Below are positions 1-7,100 of a DNA stretch of 48,359 nt, one piece after another (positions within the stretch are counted from its first letter, which is position 1; every line of letters begins with the position of its first letter). The notes beneath the pieces were generated by a model that was not told where the DNA came from, made no database searches, and saw only the letters and a program-made list of their open reading frames with translations. The DNA lies in contig JAHEER010000023.1 in assembly GCA_024640625.1 (NCBI GenBank), forward strand, positions 1 to 48,359, in the 5' to 3' direction. Made by a program: the position numbers and the translations under genes. The stretch comes from Desulfobulbaceae bacterium (lineage in GTDB: Bacteria; Desulfobacterota; Desulfobulbia; Desulfobulbales; Desulfocapsaceae).

Positions 1-686
1 TGAAAACGATTGCCACGCCGGAAATGAATCTGGTGACGGTGGAAGACCCGGTGGAAATGGTACATGAAGAGTTCAACCAGATCGCGGTCCAGCCGCTTAT
101 CAATGTAACCTTTTCCACCATTTTGAGACATATTCTGCGCCAGGACCCGGATGTGATCATGATCGGCGAGATCAGGGACAATGACACTGCTGCCCACGCA
201 GTCCAGGCGGCGATGACCGGTCACCTGGTGTTCTCCACCCTGCACACCAACGATGCCATATCTTCCATCGCCAGACTCAAGGATCTCGGCCTCGAATCAT
301 TTCTGATCAGTTCCACCCTGCTTGGAGCAATGGCCCAGCGTCTGGTCAAGACCATCTGCCCGGACTGCTCGGAGCCTATTCAGGTCGAGGCTGATCTGCT
401 TTACAAGATGGGATTTCCGGTGTCAGGCAGCGACCCGGTCACCCTGCGACGCGGTGTCGGATGTCGTGAGTGCAGGAACACTGGTTATAAAGGCCGCTCG
501 GGCATCTTCGAGATTTTTCCGCTGTCGACCAGGCTCAAGGAAATGATCGCCGCTGGCGAAACCACCGAAGATATGCGCCAGGTTGCGATAAGAGAAGGGA
601 TGACTACCTTGCGAGAGGATGCCTGGAGGAAAGTAAAGCTGGGAATTACCACCTACGAGGAGGCCCTCAGGGTCACCGCTGAGTGA
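1..686 (+). CDS. Type IV pilus / type II secretion assembly ATPase (PilB/GspE family), 3' part
   Basis: This is the C-terminal part of a secretion NTPase that powers pilin or pseudopilin assembly at the cytoplasmic membrane. The reading frame is open from base 3, so the gene starts outside the window. Visible motifs are the Asp box TVEDPVE, the Walker B region [10 protein letters not shown], the His box [12 protein letters not shown], and the CPDC...CREC four-cysteine zinc-binding segment typical of GspE and PilB but absent from PilT. The Walker A motif lies upstream of the window. The gene ends with TGA at 684-686, 19 bp before smpB. The sequence alone does not decide between PilB and GspE. 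Confidence 0.93.
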   Translation, partial: KTIATPEMNLVTVEDPVEMVHEEFNQIAVQPLINVTFSTILRHILRQDPDVIMIGEIRDNDTAAHAVQAAMTGHLVFSTLHTNDAISSIARLKDLGLESFLISSTLLGAMAQRLVKTICPDCSEPIQVEADLLYKMGFPVSGSDPVTLRRGVGCRECRNTGYKGRSGIFEIFPLSTRLKEMIAAGETTEDMRQVAIREGMTTLREDAWRKVKLGITTYEEALRVTAE

Positions 687-705
687 CGCCGCCGGACAGG
701 GAATT

Positions 706-1170
706 ATGGGCGTTAAAATAGTTTGCCGCAATAAAAAGGCGTATCACGACTATGCCATCGAAACCAAACTTGAAGCCGGCATGGTGCTTTCCGGCCCGGA
801 GGTGAAATCTCTGCGCGCCGGAAAGGCTAATCTCAAGGATGGCTATGTGCAGATTAATGAACAGGGCGAGGCGATCCTGCATAATGTCCATATTTCTCAA
901 TACAGTCACGCCACCCATAATCCCAATGACCCGCTCAGGGTGCGAAAACTTCTGCTGCACAAGCGGGAGTTGAAAAAGCTGATCGGCAAGTTGCAGGAGA
1001 AAGGGCTTGCCCTCATACCACTGTCGATATACTTTAATGATAAGGGCAAAGCGAAGGTTGAATTAGGCCTTGCCCGCGGCAAAAGACAGTACGATAAACG
1101 GGCTGCATTAAAAAAGAAGCAGTCCGACAGGGAGGTCGAGCGCGCCATGCGCCGCGACCGTGATAGTTGA
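706..1170 (+). CDS. smpB: SsrA-binding protein SmpB
   Basis: SmpB binds the tRNA-like domain of tmRNA and brings it to stalled ribosomes for trans-translation. The 154-residue length is normal for the family. The N-terminal half carries the OB-fold signature ([19 protein letters not shown]) and the central [19 protein letters not shown] segment. The basic C-terminal tail ([15 protein letters not shown], then a run of Arg and Asp residues) is the part that enters the mRNA channel. Start ATG 706 follows an AGGGAATT ribosome-binding sequence. The gene lies 13 bp upstream of ssrA, so the two partners of trans-translation are adjacent and probably co-expressed. Confidence 0.98.
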   Translation: MGVKIVCRNKKAYHDYAIETKLEAGMVLSGPEVKSLRAGKANLKDGYVQINEQGEAILHNVHISQYSHATHNPNDPLRVRKLLLHKRELKKLIGKLQEKGLALIPLSIYFNDKGKAKVELGLARGKRQYDKRAALKKKQSDREVERAMRRDRDS

Positions 1171-1183
1171 TCTTTTACAATCT

Positions 1184-1550
1184 GGGGGCGAAACGGTTTC
1201 GACGGGGATGTGCAAGCTCGTCGTTGCATGCCGAGCGTTCTATTAGCTCGTAAATCCAATAGAACCTAAATATAATCGCAGACGATTATAACTACGCAGT
1301 AGCAGCTTAATACCTGTCATACTGCCGTCCCGCCGGTTTTTGCCCGTAAGACCGGATCCGGGGCGTCGACTCAACGGGCTGGCTGGCTGATGGTGTCTGT
1401 ACGTCAGTAGGTGAGATTTTCGCAGAATAGCGCCAGGTCCGCTCTGTTCCCGCGGCATACCCGGTGCGAACCTTCAAGTCGGGAACTAAGCATGTAGATA
1501 CGAGAGGGGAGCATTTGCGGACGCGGGTTCGACTCCCGCCGCCTCCACCA
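1184..1550 (+). ncRNA. ssrA: tmRNA (ssrA)
   Basis: The RNA starts with the canonical GGGGGCGAAACGG...TTTCGAC and ends with a T-arm (GGGTTCGACTCCC) and CGCCTCCACCA. The first seven bases pair with CGCCTCC to form the acceptor stem, with one G-U pair, and CCA is encoded. The tag frame reads GCA at 1278-1280 through TAA at 1308-1310 and gives ADDYNYAVAA, a short tag ending in the AA degradation signal. Length is 367 nt, normal for a one-piece tmRNA. The 3' end is a classic integration target for tyrosine recombinases, and a broken integrase begins 80 bp downstream. Confidence 0.97.
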
Positions 1551-1570
1551 AGTTATTGAAATAAAATAAA

Positions 1571-1604
1571 AAAGCCAAATCATGATAGTTCAAGGTCTGG
1601 CTTT
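1571..1604 (+). terminator. Possible terminator hairpin after ssrA
   Basis: AAAGCCA (1571-1577) is the reverse complement of TGGCTTT (1598-1604), separated by a 20-nt loop and flanked by an A-rich run and a short T-run. It sits 20 bp after the tmRNA 3' end. The loop is long and the U-tract short, so this is a weak call. It could also belong to the integrated element rather than to ssrA. Confidence 0.35.
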
Positions 1605-1629
1605 ATCCGATTCTTTATCCGTTGTGTGA

Positions 1630-2227
1630 ATGACAACATTGATGAAGAAGAGGAGTTTGACCTTGACCAATTCACACACAGCAGTCCAAGCGCAGCACAC
1701 TTCAAGTCCGAGATACATTTACCTTCATCCATCGAGCGGGTATACCTTCCGTCTTTGTGTCCCCAAATCGTTGTGGAAGTACGTGGGACAATCCGAGTTC
1801 CGCTATTGCCTTTGTAGCGGATCGATCCGGAAAGCAGCACACAGGGCGCAGCAGAGAGCAGCATATATTCATGGGTTATGCAACGACATAAGACTGAAGG
1901 CGGCAGCACATATGTCTCAGGCAATACCCGATACGAATTAAATTAAAGGGATCGTCAAGAGATACATCCGACAGACACTCGCACACGACGAACAGCTTCG
2001 CAGTGGGTTGGATGTAGATTCTGAACTGGAAGTTCTCACTGGATCCGGCATGGGCCTTGCAGAAGTTATATCCATGCAGAATCTGGTCACACGCTGGTTA
2101 TGCCAGAACGATCACTCTATCGTCCTGAGATCATCCTGCATGGTCGAGAATTACTTATCAGAGGTAGTGGATGAGGATGAACAGCAGACCCTCGCTCGCG
2201 AGCTTCTGAAGGCATTCCAGAGTGTTC
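1630..2227 (+). pseudogene. Broken tyrosine integrase, N-terminal half
   Basis: The frame from ATG 1630 encodes a segment resembling the N-terminal arm-type domain of phage integrases (IYLHPSSGYTFRLCVPKSLWKYVG, with many Ala/Arg residues after it), then meets TAA at 1939-1941. The same frame continues after the stop with KGIVKRYIRQTLAHDEQLRSG, the helix usually following this domain in such integrases, and stays open to where a minus-strand gene ends at 2228. The core-binding and catalytic regions are missing. An in-frame stop plus 3' truncation makes it a pseudogene. Its position just after ssrA and its orientation fit an integrase that used the tmRNA gene as attachment site. The family assignment is by recognition only. 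Confidence 0.6.
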
Positions 2228-3331
2228 TTACTGTGCGAGAGAACGATACATTCGAACCCACCAGTAAACATGACGGGGATGCTTCCACAATAGACACAGT
2301 AGTAGTTGCAGCGTTGAAAGCGTCCCGTAATACATCTTCAGCCACCATATAGAAGGCAGGAAGGTCCTACGCAGAATTTCCAGTAGCGTTGTGCCTTCAG
2401 CCTTCAATTCCTTCATCCTCTTATGTGGCCAGCCCTGATATGGGATCGGTGCCAGCTTATTCACCGGTATCATCCATGCTGGTACTTTTTCCCTATCCCA
2501 TGGTGTGAGATGATGGAGCAGCGGCAGAGCCGAGCACAGAAGAGGGTAATCACTGCGCATCCGTTCCCAGTCAAGCCTTTCACCAAGGGTTTCGACAAAG
2601 CCGACAATATCCGCCACATTGATGAGTTTGAAGGGCTCGTAGGTCAGCGGTGCTCGTAACCCGTGCTGATAAAGATAGTAGAGCATTTCCTCATCTGAGA
2701 AGGTGAAGGCTGCTTCAGTACCGATGGCGAACTGCTGTCTCCCCGCATAAAGCTGATCAAAATCAACGTCGGGATAATACGGGGGACATTGAGGGTAGAG
2801 CCCACGGTGAAGCTCCACACATACCGATGTTTTTCCAATTTGATAATAGAGCGGGGGCAGATGGAAGTGATCTTTCGGTATTACAGCTTTTTCCTGCCTG
2901 AATCCGTGGGCTTTTAGAAGATCATGTGCCCGATCTACCTCATGCCTGCTGAGCAGCAGGTCAATATCCCGCATCGGCCTTGAGGAGGGATCAGGATAGA
3001 TAGTGTAGGCAAGGGCACCACCTTTGAGCACGAGGCAGGGAATACCTTCCTGCCTGAATAAGTCGAGCACCTCGAGAAGCACCCGTGTGCGGGCCTCGGC
3101 CAGTTGCTGGTGACGCTCCAGAACAACATGTAGACTACGCTTCACCCATGCGGGATAAATACTGCCGGATTCGAGCAAGTGCTTTGCGAGAAGAGGAGTC
3201 ACCCCTTCCTGCTCGGCCTGAGTGAGCAGCAGCCGCCAGTCTTCAATGTCGCCACTGAGGTGGCGTAATAAAGCGTGCTGCTCGGCATGACCATAAATGC
3301 GGGCGCACAACTCGAGGAGAGGAAAGCGCAT
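2228..3331 (-). CDS. Nucleotidyltransferase family protein (HprK-associated type)
   Basis: The 367-residue protein belongs to the uncharacterised nucleotidyltransferase group (Pfam NTP_transf_5-like). The active-site region is visible as KGGALAYT (residues 103-110), an Arg-rich turn, then DIDLL (D122 and D124), the expected pair of metal-binding aspartates. The C-terminal FLPSIWWLKMYYG and following hydrophobic segment match the usual family tail, so the gene seems complete although it abuts an integrase fragment. Its substrate is unknown. Members often sit with PqqD-like and HPr-kinase-like genes in peptide-modification or polysaccharide loci. It starts 2 bp after the stop of the kinase-like gene, so translation is likely coupled. 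Confidence 0.8.
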   Translation of the reverse strand: MRFPLLELCARIYGHAEQHALLRHLSGDIEDWRLLLTQAEQEGVTPLLAKHLLESGSIYPAWVKRSLHVVLERHQQLAEARTRVLLEVLDLFRQEGIPCLVLKGGALAYTIYPDPSSRPMRDIDLLLSRHEVDRAHDLLKAHGFRQEKAVIPKDHFHLPPLYYQIGKTSVCVELHRGLYPQCPPYYPDVDFDQLYAGRQQFAIGTEAAFTFSDEEMLYYLYQHGLRAPLTYEPFKLINVADIVGFVETLGERLDWERMRSDYPLLCSALPLLHHLTPWDREKVPAWMIPVNKLAPIPYQGWPHKRMKELKAEGTTLLEILRRTFLPSIWWLKMYYGTLSTLQLLLCLLWKHPRHVYWWVRMYRSLAQ

Positions 3332-3333
3332 TG

Positions 3334-4182
3334 TCAGTTCAGGAAATTCGAAGCACAGAATATCGATTCCACATCTTCGAACCGACTATAAGTGAGCGAA
3401 TACGAGTGGCAGTTCCTCACCGTTTCCGCCAGAACCGGTACACCAAGCCCTTCAAGATTCCTGGCGTTTACGTGAGACTGCATGAGCAGAAAGCAGCTCT
3501 TCGCTGGCGACAGCTGTTGGAGCGTCATCGTCGCCCCCTCGACGTAATGTGGGAAGACGATATGTGTCACCAGAGGCTCCTGTGGAGTAAATGTCTGGTT
3601 GAGAAGCCGGTGTGGAATCATCATCTCGTTTTCAGAAACAATGATCTGATCATGGTAATCGTGCAGGTTCATCCATGAATTTTGGTTAAAGCTGGATTTG
3701 AGGCTGATAGGCCGGGTAACAGGGGTCACCGTGCCATCTTCTGCGAGAAATATCAATTCATCGGTCAGGTACTGATACCCATGAGCCACCAGCCAAGCCG
3801 TCAGGGTGCTTTTACCCATTCCGCTCTGACCCGGCAGGATGATGCAGGAGTTCCCTCGGATCACCGCACCGGCGTGTAAAGCGTGGCTTTCCCTGTTGGC
3901 ATCGATGCAGTGGTAAAGAACTTCGTTCATCAGGATGACCGCCAGGTGATAGGGGTTTTGACCAAAATAGAGGCGCTTATCGTCTTCCCAAAGAGAAATC
4001 ATTGGTCGTGATCCTGAGTAGATCAGATCATAGCGTTTTGGCTCCTGCTCGGCCACCACACCGGGAAAGTCGAAAAACAAAAATTCGGCCAGACGATAAG
4101 CATCGTTATTGTTGCACTCGATCTCGAAGGATTGACTGCCGAAGCCGGTTTTCAGGGACTGGCTCTGATTACTCATATTCAA
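3334..4182 (-). CDS. HPr kinase-like protein (HprK-related)
   Basis: The 282-residue protein resembles the C-terminal kinase domain of HprK without the regulatory N-terminal domain. Residues 118-126 form the P-loop GQSGMGKST, preceded by the typical HAGAVI and followed by TDELIFL (D141, E142) as the likely Walker B/catalytic acid region. True HprK phosphorylates Ser46 of HPr. These shortened relatives usually occur with PqqD-like and nucleotidyltransferase genes, and in lasso-peptide loci a related kinase phosphorylates the precursor peptide. No precursor gene was recognised here, so the target is unknown. It overlaps the upstream pqqD-like gene by 14 bp, indicating one operon. Confidence 0.8.
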   Translation of the reverse strand: MNMSNQSQSLKTGFGSQSFEIECNNNDAYRLAEFLFFDFPGVVAEQEPKRYDLIYSGSRPMISLWEDDKRLYFGQNPYHLAVILMNEVLYHCIDANRESHALHAGAVIRGNSCIILPGQSGMGKSTLTAWLVAHGYQYLTDELIFLAEDGTVTPVTRPISLKSSFNQNSWMNLHDYHDQIIVSENEMMIPHRLLNQTFTPQEPLVTHIVFPHYVEGATMTLQQLSPAKSCFLLMQSHVNARNLEGLGVPVLAETVRNCHSYSLTYSRFEDVESIFCASNFLN

Positions 4183-4447
4183 AAGTAATCACACCATTTG
4201 ACTCAAGAGTTGAGAGCACCTCGATAACTTCCTGATCGATTTCTTCCCGTTGGTCTGGGTAGTGCTGCTGGAGGTAGTCGATGATTTGGGCAACGGTTAA
4301 ATCATCGCCACATAGCTGCAGGACTGCCTGGGCGGTGTTGTTCAGATATAATGCCTGCTCGTCTGTCTTGCTGTAGAGGAGCAGTTCGTCCTCGAATTTC
4401 TCTGCGGTGTAGGACTCGCTGATTGTCGGTTTTGTGTTTCTGTCCAT
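4169..4447 (-). CDS. PqqD-like peptide chaperone (RiPP recognition element fold)
   Basis: The 92-residue protein has PqqD family features: an N-terminal beta-rich part (DELLLYSKTDEQALYLNNTAQAVLQLC) followed by a helical part containing TVAQIIDYLQQHYP and a final L-S-N-GVI stretch. PqqD proteins bind precursor peptides of ribosomally made, modified peptides and hand them to enzymes. As first gene of the PqqD/HprK-like/nucleotidyltransferase operon it probably provides substrate recognition, but neither a precursor nor a radical SAM, cyclase or protease gene is seen nearby. No strong ribosome-binding site precedes ATG 4447. Confidence 0.78.
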   Translation of the reverse strand: MDRNTKPTISESYTAEKFEDELLLYSKTDEQALYLNNTAQAVLQLCGDDLTVAQIIDYLQQHYPDQREEIDQEVIEVLSTLESNGVITFEYE

Positions 4448-4592
4448 CGTTATTCTATTTTAACCTGTTTCGTGAAATACTACTCAATGTCAAATATTTT
4501 GGAAAGAACAGTAGCACTGGAATGGCCGATGAATTTGATCATGCCCCAGAAAAGAAATGGCGGAGTGACTTCCAAGATAACGAACAACTAGG

Positions 4593-4853
4593 TCACATAG
4601 ACCTATCGAAGACCTCTGTTGCATCCCTTATCGTTTTATCGAGCAAATGAGCATATCTCTGCGTCACCTCCAGACAGCGATGTCCCAGCAACTTCTGAAG
4701 GGGTTAGATATAAACCTATCTCAAATTAAGTTGACTGATAACTTGGACAGAGTGTTCATCGGTAAGAGCCATTTTCCAATCTCTACCTGCAAGATCTCTA
4801 TCCGTTTGAAAGCCATGATTTCATTGACTCGAATGTAATCATTCTTTACAAAG
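4593..4853 (-). pseudogene. C-terminal fragment of a tyrosine recombinase
   Basis: Read on the minus strand, the bases ending at TGA 4593-4595 encode QKLLGHRCLEVTQRYAHL and then LDKTIRDATEVFDRSM. This is the signature box II / Tyr region of tyrosine recombinases (LLGH...TxRYAH). Upstream, YIRVNEIMA resembles the catalytic Arg box. In between, the frame shifts and carries in-frame stops (after ISQLNLR and VYI), so the gene is dead. It lies on the opposite strand to the N-terminal integrase half at 1630-2227, about 2.4 kb away. It could be the other half of the same gene after rearrangement or the relic of a second element. Confidence 0.72.
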
Positions 4854-4880
4854 TATGAGAGAATACAGAACAAAGGCGAA

Positions 4881-5654
4881 ATGAACCGAATAGACTACAA
4901 TACTTTAATGTTGTCTCCTTCTAACTACAAAGCAATTCTGACTATAGCCCTCATCCTCGCCATGATGTGTGGCTGCAGTTCCAAAGAATTGCACAACCAG
5001 AATCTTCCTCAGGCAAATCTTCCACCGGCATTCAAGGATACAGACAATAACTATTGGTGGAGATGCCAATTCAAAATCGTGTGGCCGGAAAATAGTAGAT
5101 TAAACTGGGGTATGGATTTATTACTTGCTCATTCGGTTATTTCTCCCATTCTTCAAAATCATAATGAAGATATCTCATACTGGCGCTTCCACCGAAGAGC
5201 AGCGCGTGATAATGCGGGGCACCAGTTCTCCTTCATATTCTTTAGCAAACCCGAAACTGCTGCTAACATTTATGGGGAAATCAAACAGAGTTCGATAGTG
5301 CAGCAAGCTCTAGAAGCGAATCTTGTTGAAAGAGTGATTACGGGCGACCCCAACAAACCCAGATTTCCACACATTGAAGATACCAGCGATCCCAATTGGC
5401 CAAAAGATATTCAGAAAAACTGGCCTTCCTTCATTATGGGTGTCAGTTCGCTATGGCTCGGGCTTATAAATGAAGCCATGCAAGAATCAACAGATGAGCA
5501 GAGAAATATCAATCTCCTACTAGATGAATATCGTGAAGTCGATGCCCAGATCACCCAGATGTGGAGAAACGAGGGGCAGCACGCACTCCTCCACCACCTC
5601 AGTGCTGTCTTTGGATATAACCCATTGTTTGTAAGGAAGATGATTACTTTCTGA
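4881..5654 (+). CDS. Conserved hypothetical lipoprotein
   Basis: Unrecognised 257-residue protein. The N-terminus has a basic stretch, a hydrophobic helix (ILTIALILAMM) and CGC near residues 30-32, which looks like a lipoprotein signal with Cys32 as the likely lipidated residue. The mature part has conserved-looking motifs such as YWWRCQF, YWRFHRRAA, GHQFSFIFF and near the end GQHALLHHLSAVFGY, rich in Trp and His, but I cannot tie them to an activity. ATG 4881 follows AAAGGCGAA. AT-rich codon use resembles the neighbouring island genes and differs from the GC-richer backbone. No operon partner is evident. Confidence 0.6.
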   Translation: MNRIDYNTLMLSPSNYKAILTIALILAMMCGCSSKELHNQNLPQANLPPAFKDTDNNYWWRCQFKIVWPENSRLNWGMDLLLAHSVISPILQNHNEDISYWRFHRRAARDNAGHQFSFIFFSKPETAANIYGEIKQSSIVQQALEANLVERVITGDPNKPRFPHIEDTSDPNWPKDIQKNWPSFIMGVSSLWLGLINEAMQESTDEQRNINLLLDEYREVDAQITQMWRNEGQHALLHHLSAVFGYNPLFVRKMITF

Positions 5655-5731
5655 TCTTTCCATTTTCCAGCAATTTAGAAGAAGGTCAGATTCTGAAGAC
5701 TATACATGAATGATATTGAAGTCTGAAGACC

Positions 5732-6349
5732 CTAATAATCTAAATTCCTCTGCTTAGGTACTGGGATATTTTTTGTTTTGGGATGGGTTTCCCAATATTT
5801 ATATCCAGATTTATTTGATTTATTGGTTTGCCTACCATCACTATTTTTTGTCCTCCGGCTCGTCTCAGTTTGTTTGATCATATCATGGCGAGTAACTCTA
5901 TTTGGGTCAGGAACTGTATCGATAGTAATTGTTGGCGGGTTATTCTCTGTATATTCTTCCTGCCACTTCTTTTTTGACTGTATTTTAAGTTTCTTGGCTT
6001 CCTGTTCAAGATATGGAAAGTCATTCAGTAGTTTGACTGATACATTGTAAGCCTTCTCATATTCCCCGAGCTTATACATGAAATAACCAAGTTCCTTTAA
6101 TATCCATCCTTCATAGGATGTATTTAAGGCTTTTAGGTAATCGTCTTTGGCCTTTTCATGGTCTCCAGACTTAGTGTGGTTTCTGGCCCTATAGCAATAT
6201 AACTTGGCTCTAGATTTTGGATCATCAGTGGATTCCAATTCAGTATTAATTGCTTCAACCAACTTTTGCGTATCTGAAGAAGACGCATGCAGCGCAGGGA
6301 AGGGCAATAAACCAACAACAATCATTAGAACTAATAGTCTTGCGATCAT
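5732..6349 (-). CDS. Exported TPR-containing hypothetical protein
   Basis: The 205-residue protein has a signal peptide (MIARLLVLMIVVGLLPFPALHAS) and tetratricopeptide-like helices roughly at residues 30-115 (AKLYCYRARNHTKSGDHEKA, then LKELGYFMYKLGEYEKAY), followed by a long, basic, low-complexity tail rich in Lys, Asn, Thr and Pro. I chose ATG 6349 because GGAG lies six bases upstream; the in-frame GTG at 6361 has no such site. TPR repeats mediate protein contacts, so a periplasmic scaffolding role is possible but not shown. It is probably cargo of the integrated segment. The tail is too repetitive to assign. Confidence 0.6.
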   Translation of the reverse strand: MIARLLVLMIVVGLLPFPALHASSSDTQKLVEAINTELESTDDPKSRAKLYCYRARNHTKSGDHEKAKDDYLKALNTSYEGWILKELGYFMYKLGEYEKAYNVSVKLLNDFPYLEQEAKKLKIQSKKKWQEEYTENNPPTITIDTVPDPNRVTRHDMIKQTETSRRTKNSDGRQTNKSNKSGYKYWETHPKTKNIPVPKQRNLDY

Positions 6350-6361
6350 ATTGAGCTCCAC

Positions 6362-7100
6362 TTGGAAGTGTACTTAATCATCATCAAAGTTGGTGTTTTA
6401 AACTCATTTTGGGGAATTAACCTTAGCAAGCTTGGATCAACTTTTCCCGTTTTTCCTGGACCCTCTTAATTTCTTTTCCCATAGCTATACATGACAACAT
6501 TAGTTCAAGGCGCCCAATCAGGTAAGGCGCGTGGAGCAGCCTTGTAGCGCTGTGAGCAGGCACCACAGCGAGCAGCACAGCATGATGGGATGGATTTGAC
6601 TAATGTCGTGGTGTATATCTCCCTGCTCTATCACAACCATCCCCGACATTGCATAAATACTCAATCAACCATCTTTTCGGTCTTTGATGAGAGATGTAGC
6701 GATTATTCCGCCAAGACCCTAAACCCCGCAATGCCGCCCCATTTGCCAGCCAGGAATTCCGCTGGTGCCACGAGCGGAATGGTGATAAGGTGACTACATT
6801 AAGTTGCCTGGCTGGTTCATCCTTTCAATGCAGTGGTGGATAATATGGCTATTTCTTCTTACAATAATGCCAGTCATTAGAGAGTCGGGCCTCGTCGAGT
6901 GTGCCGACAGAGGAGCCTCACCCCAGTACAAGCCTTCTCCAGTTGCCCCATGTGAGACTATGCATCTTCTTGATATTATTATTACAAACGAAAAGCACAC
7001 CAATCAATTCACTGGCTAAAACACTTTTATGAGAATTGCAATACAATATACCTTCGCTATTTTATCGCTCACTTTTTACGGTGGCCAGGTCTGACCCTAC
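6362..7100. other. Gene-poor stretch at the right end of the integrated segment
   Basis: No convincing gene is seen in about 740 bp. Short open frames here (up to 71 codons) have no ribosome-binding sites and no recognisable motifs. The stretch holds nested inverted repeats near 6746-6815 and ends in AGGTCTGACCCT just before the phosphatase start. Base composition changes from AT-rich to GC-rich near 7085-7110, which I take as the boundary with the backbone. No second copy of the ssrA 3' end (attR) was found. Confidence 0.5.
6746..6815. repeat. Nested inverted repeats, possible element end
   Basis: CCAGCCAGG (6746-6754) pairs with CCTGGCTGG (6807-6815), and inside it ATTCCGCT (6756-6763) pairs perfectly with AGCGGAAT (6773-6780) across nine bases. 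Two nested perfect repeats in 70 bp of non-coding DNA may be the end of a lost insertion element or a transcription terminator region. No transposase remnant was recognised beside it. Confidence 0.45.

Noticed and set aside
1939..1941. TAA in the integrase frame as a recoded codon
   Set aside because: TAA is not used for selenocysteine or pyrrolysine, and the gene is also truncated; it is simply a pseudogene.
4423..4838. Two short plus-strand frames of 75 and 63 codons
   Set aside because: They lie antisense to the recognisable recombinase C-terminal fragment and to the pqqD leader region, with no motifs.
6590..7019. Short frames of 67-71 codons in the gene-poor stretch
   Set aside because: No start signals, no family likeness, and overlapping frames on both strands of similar length.
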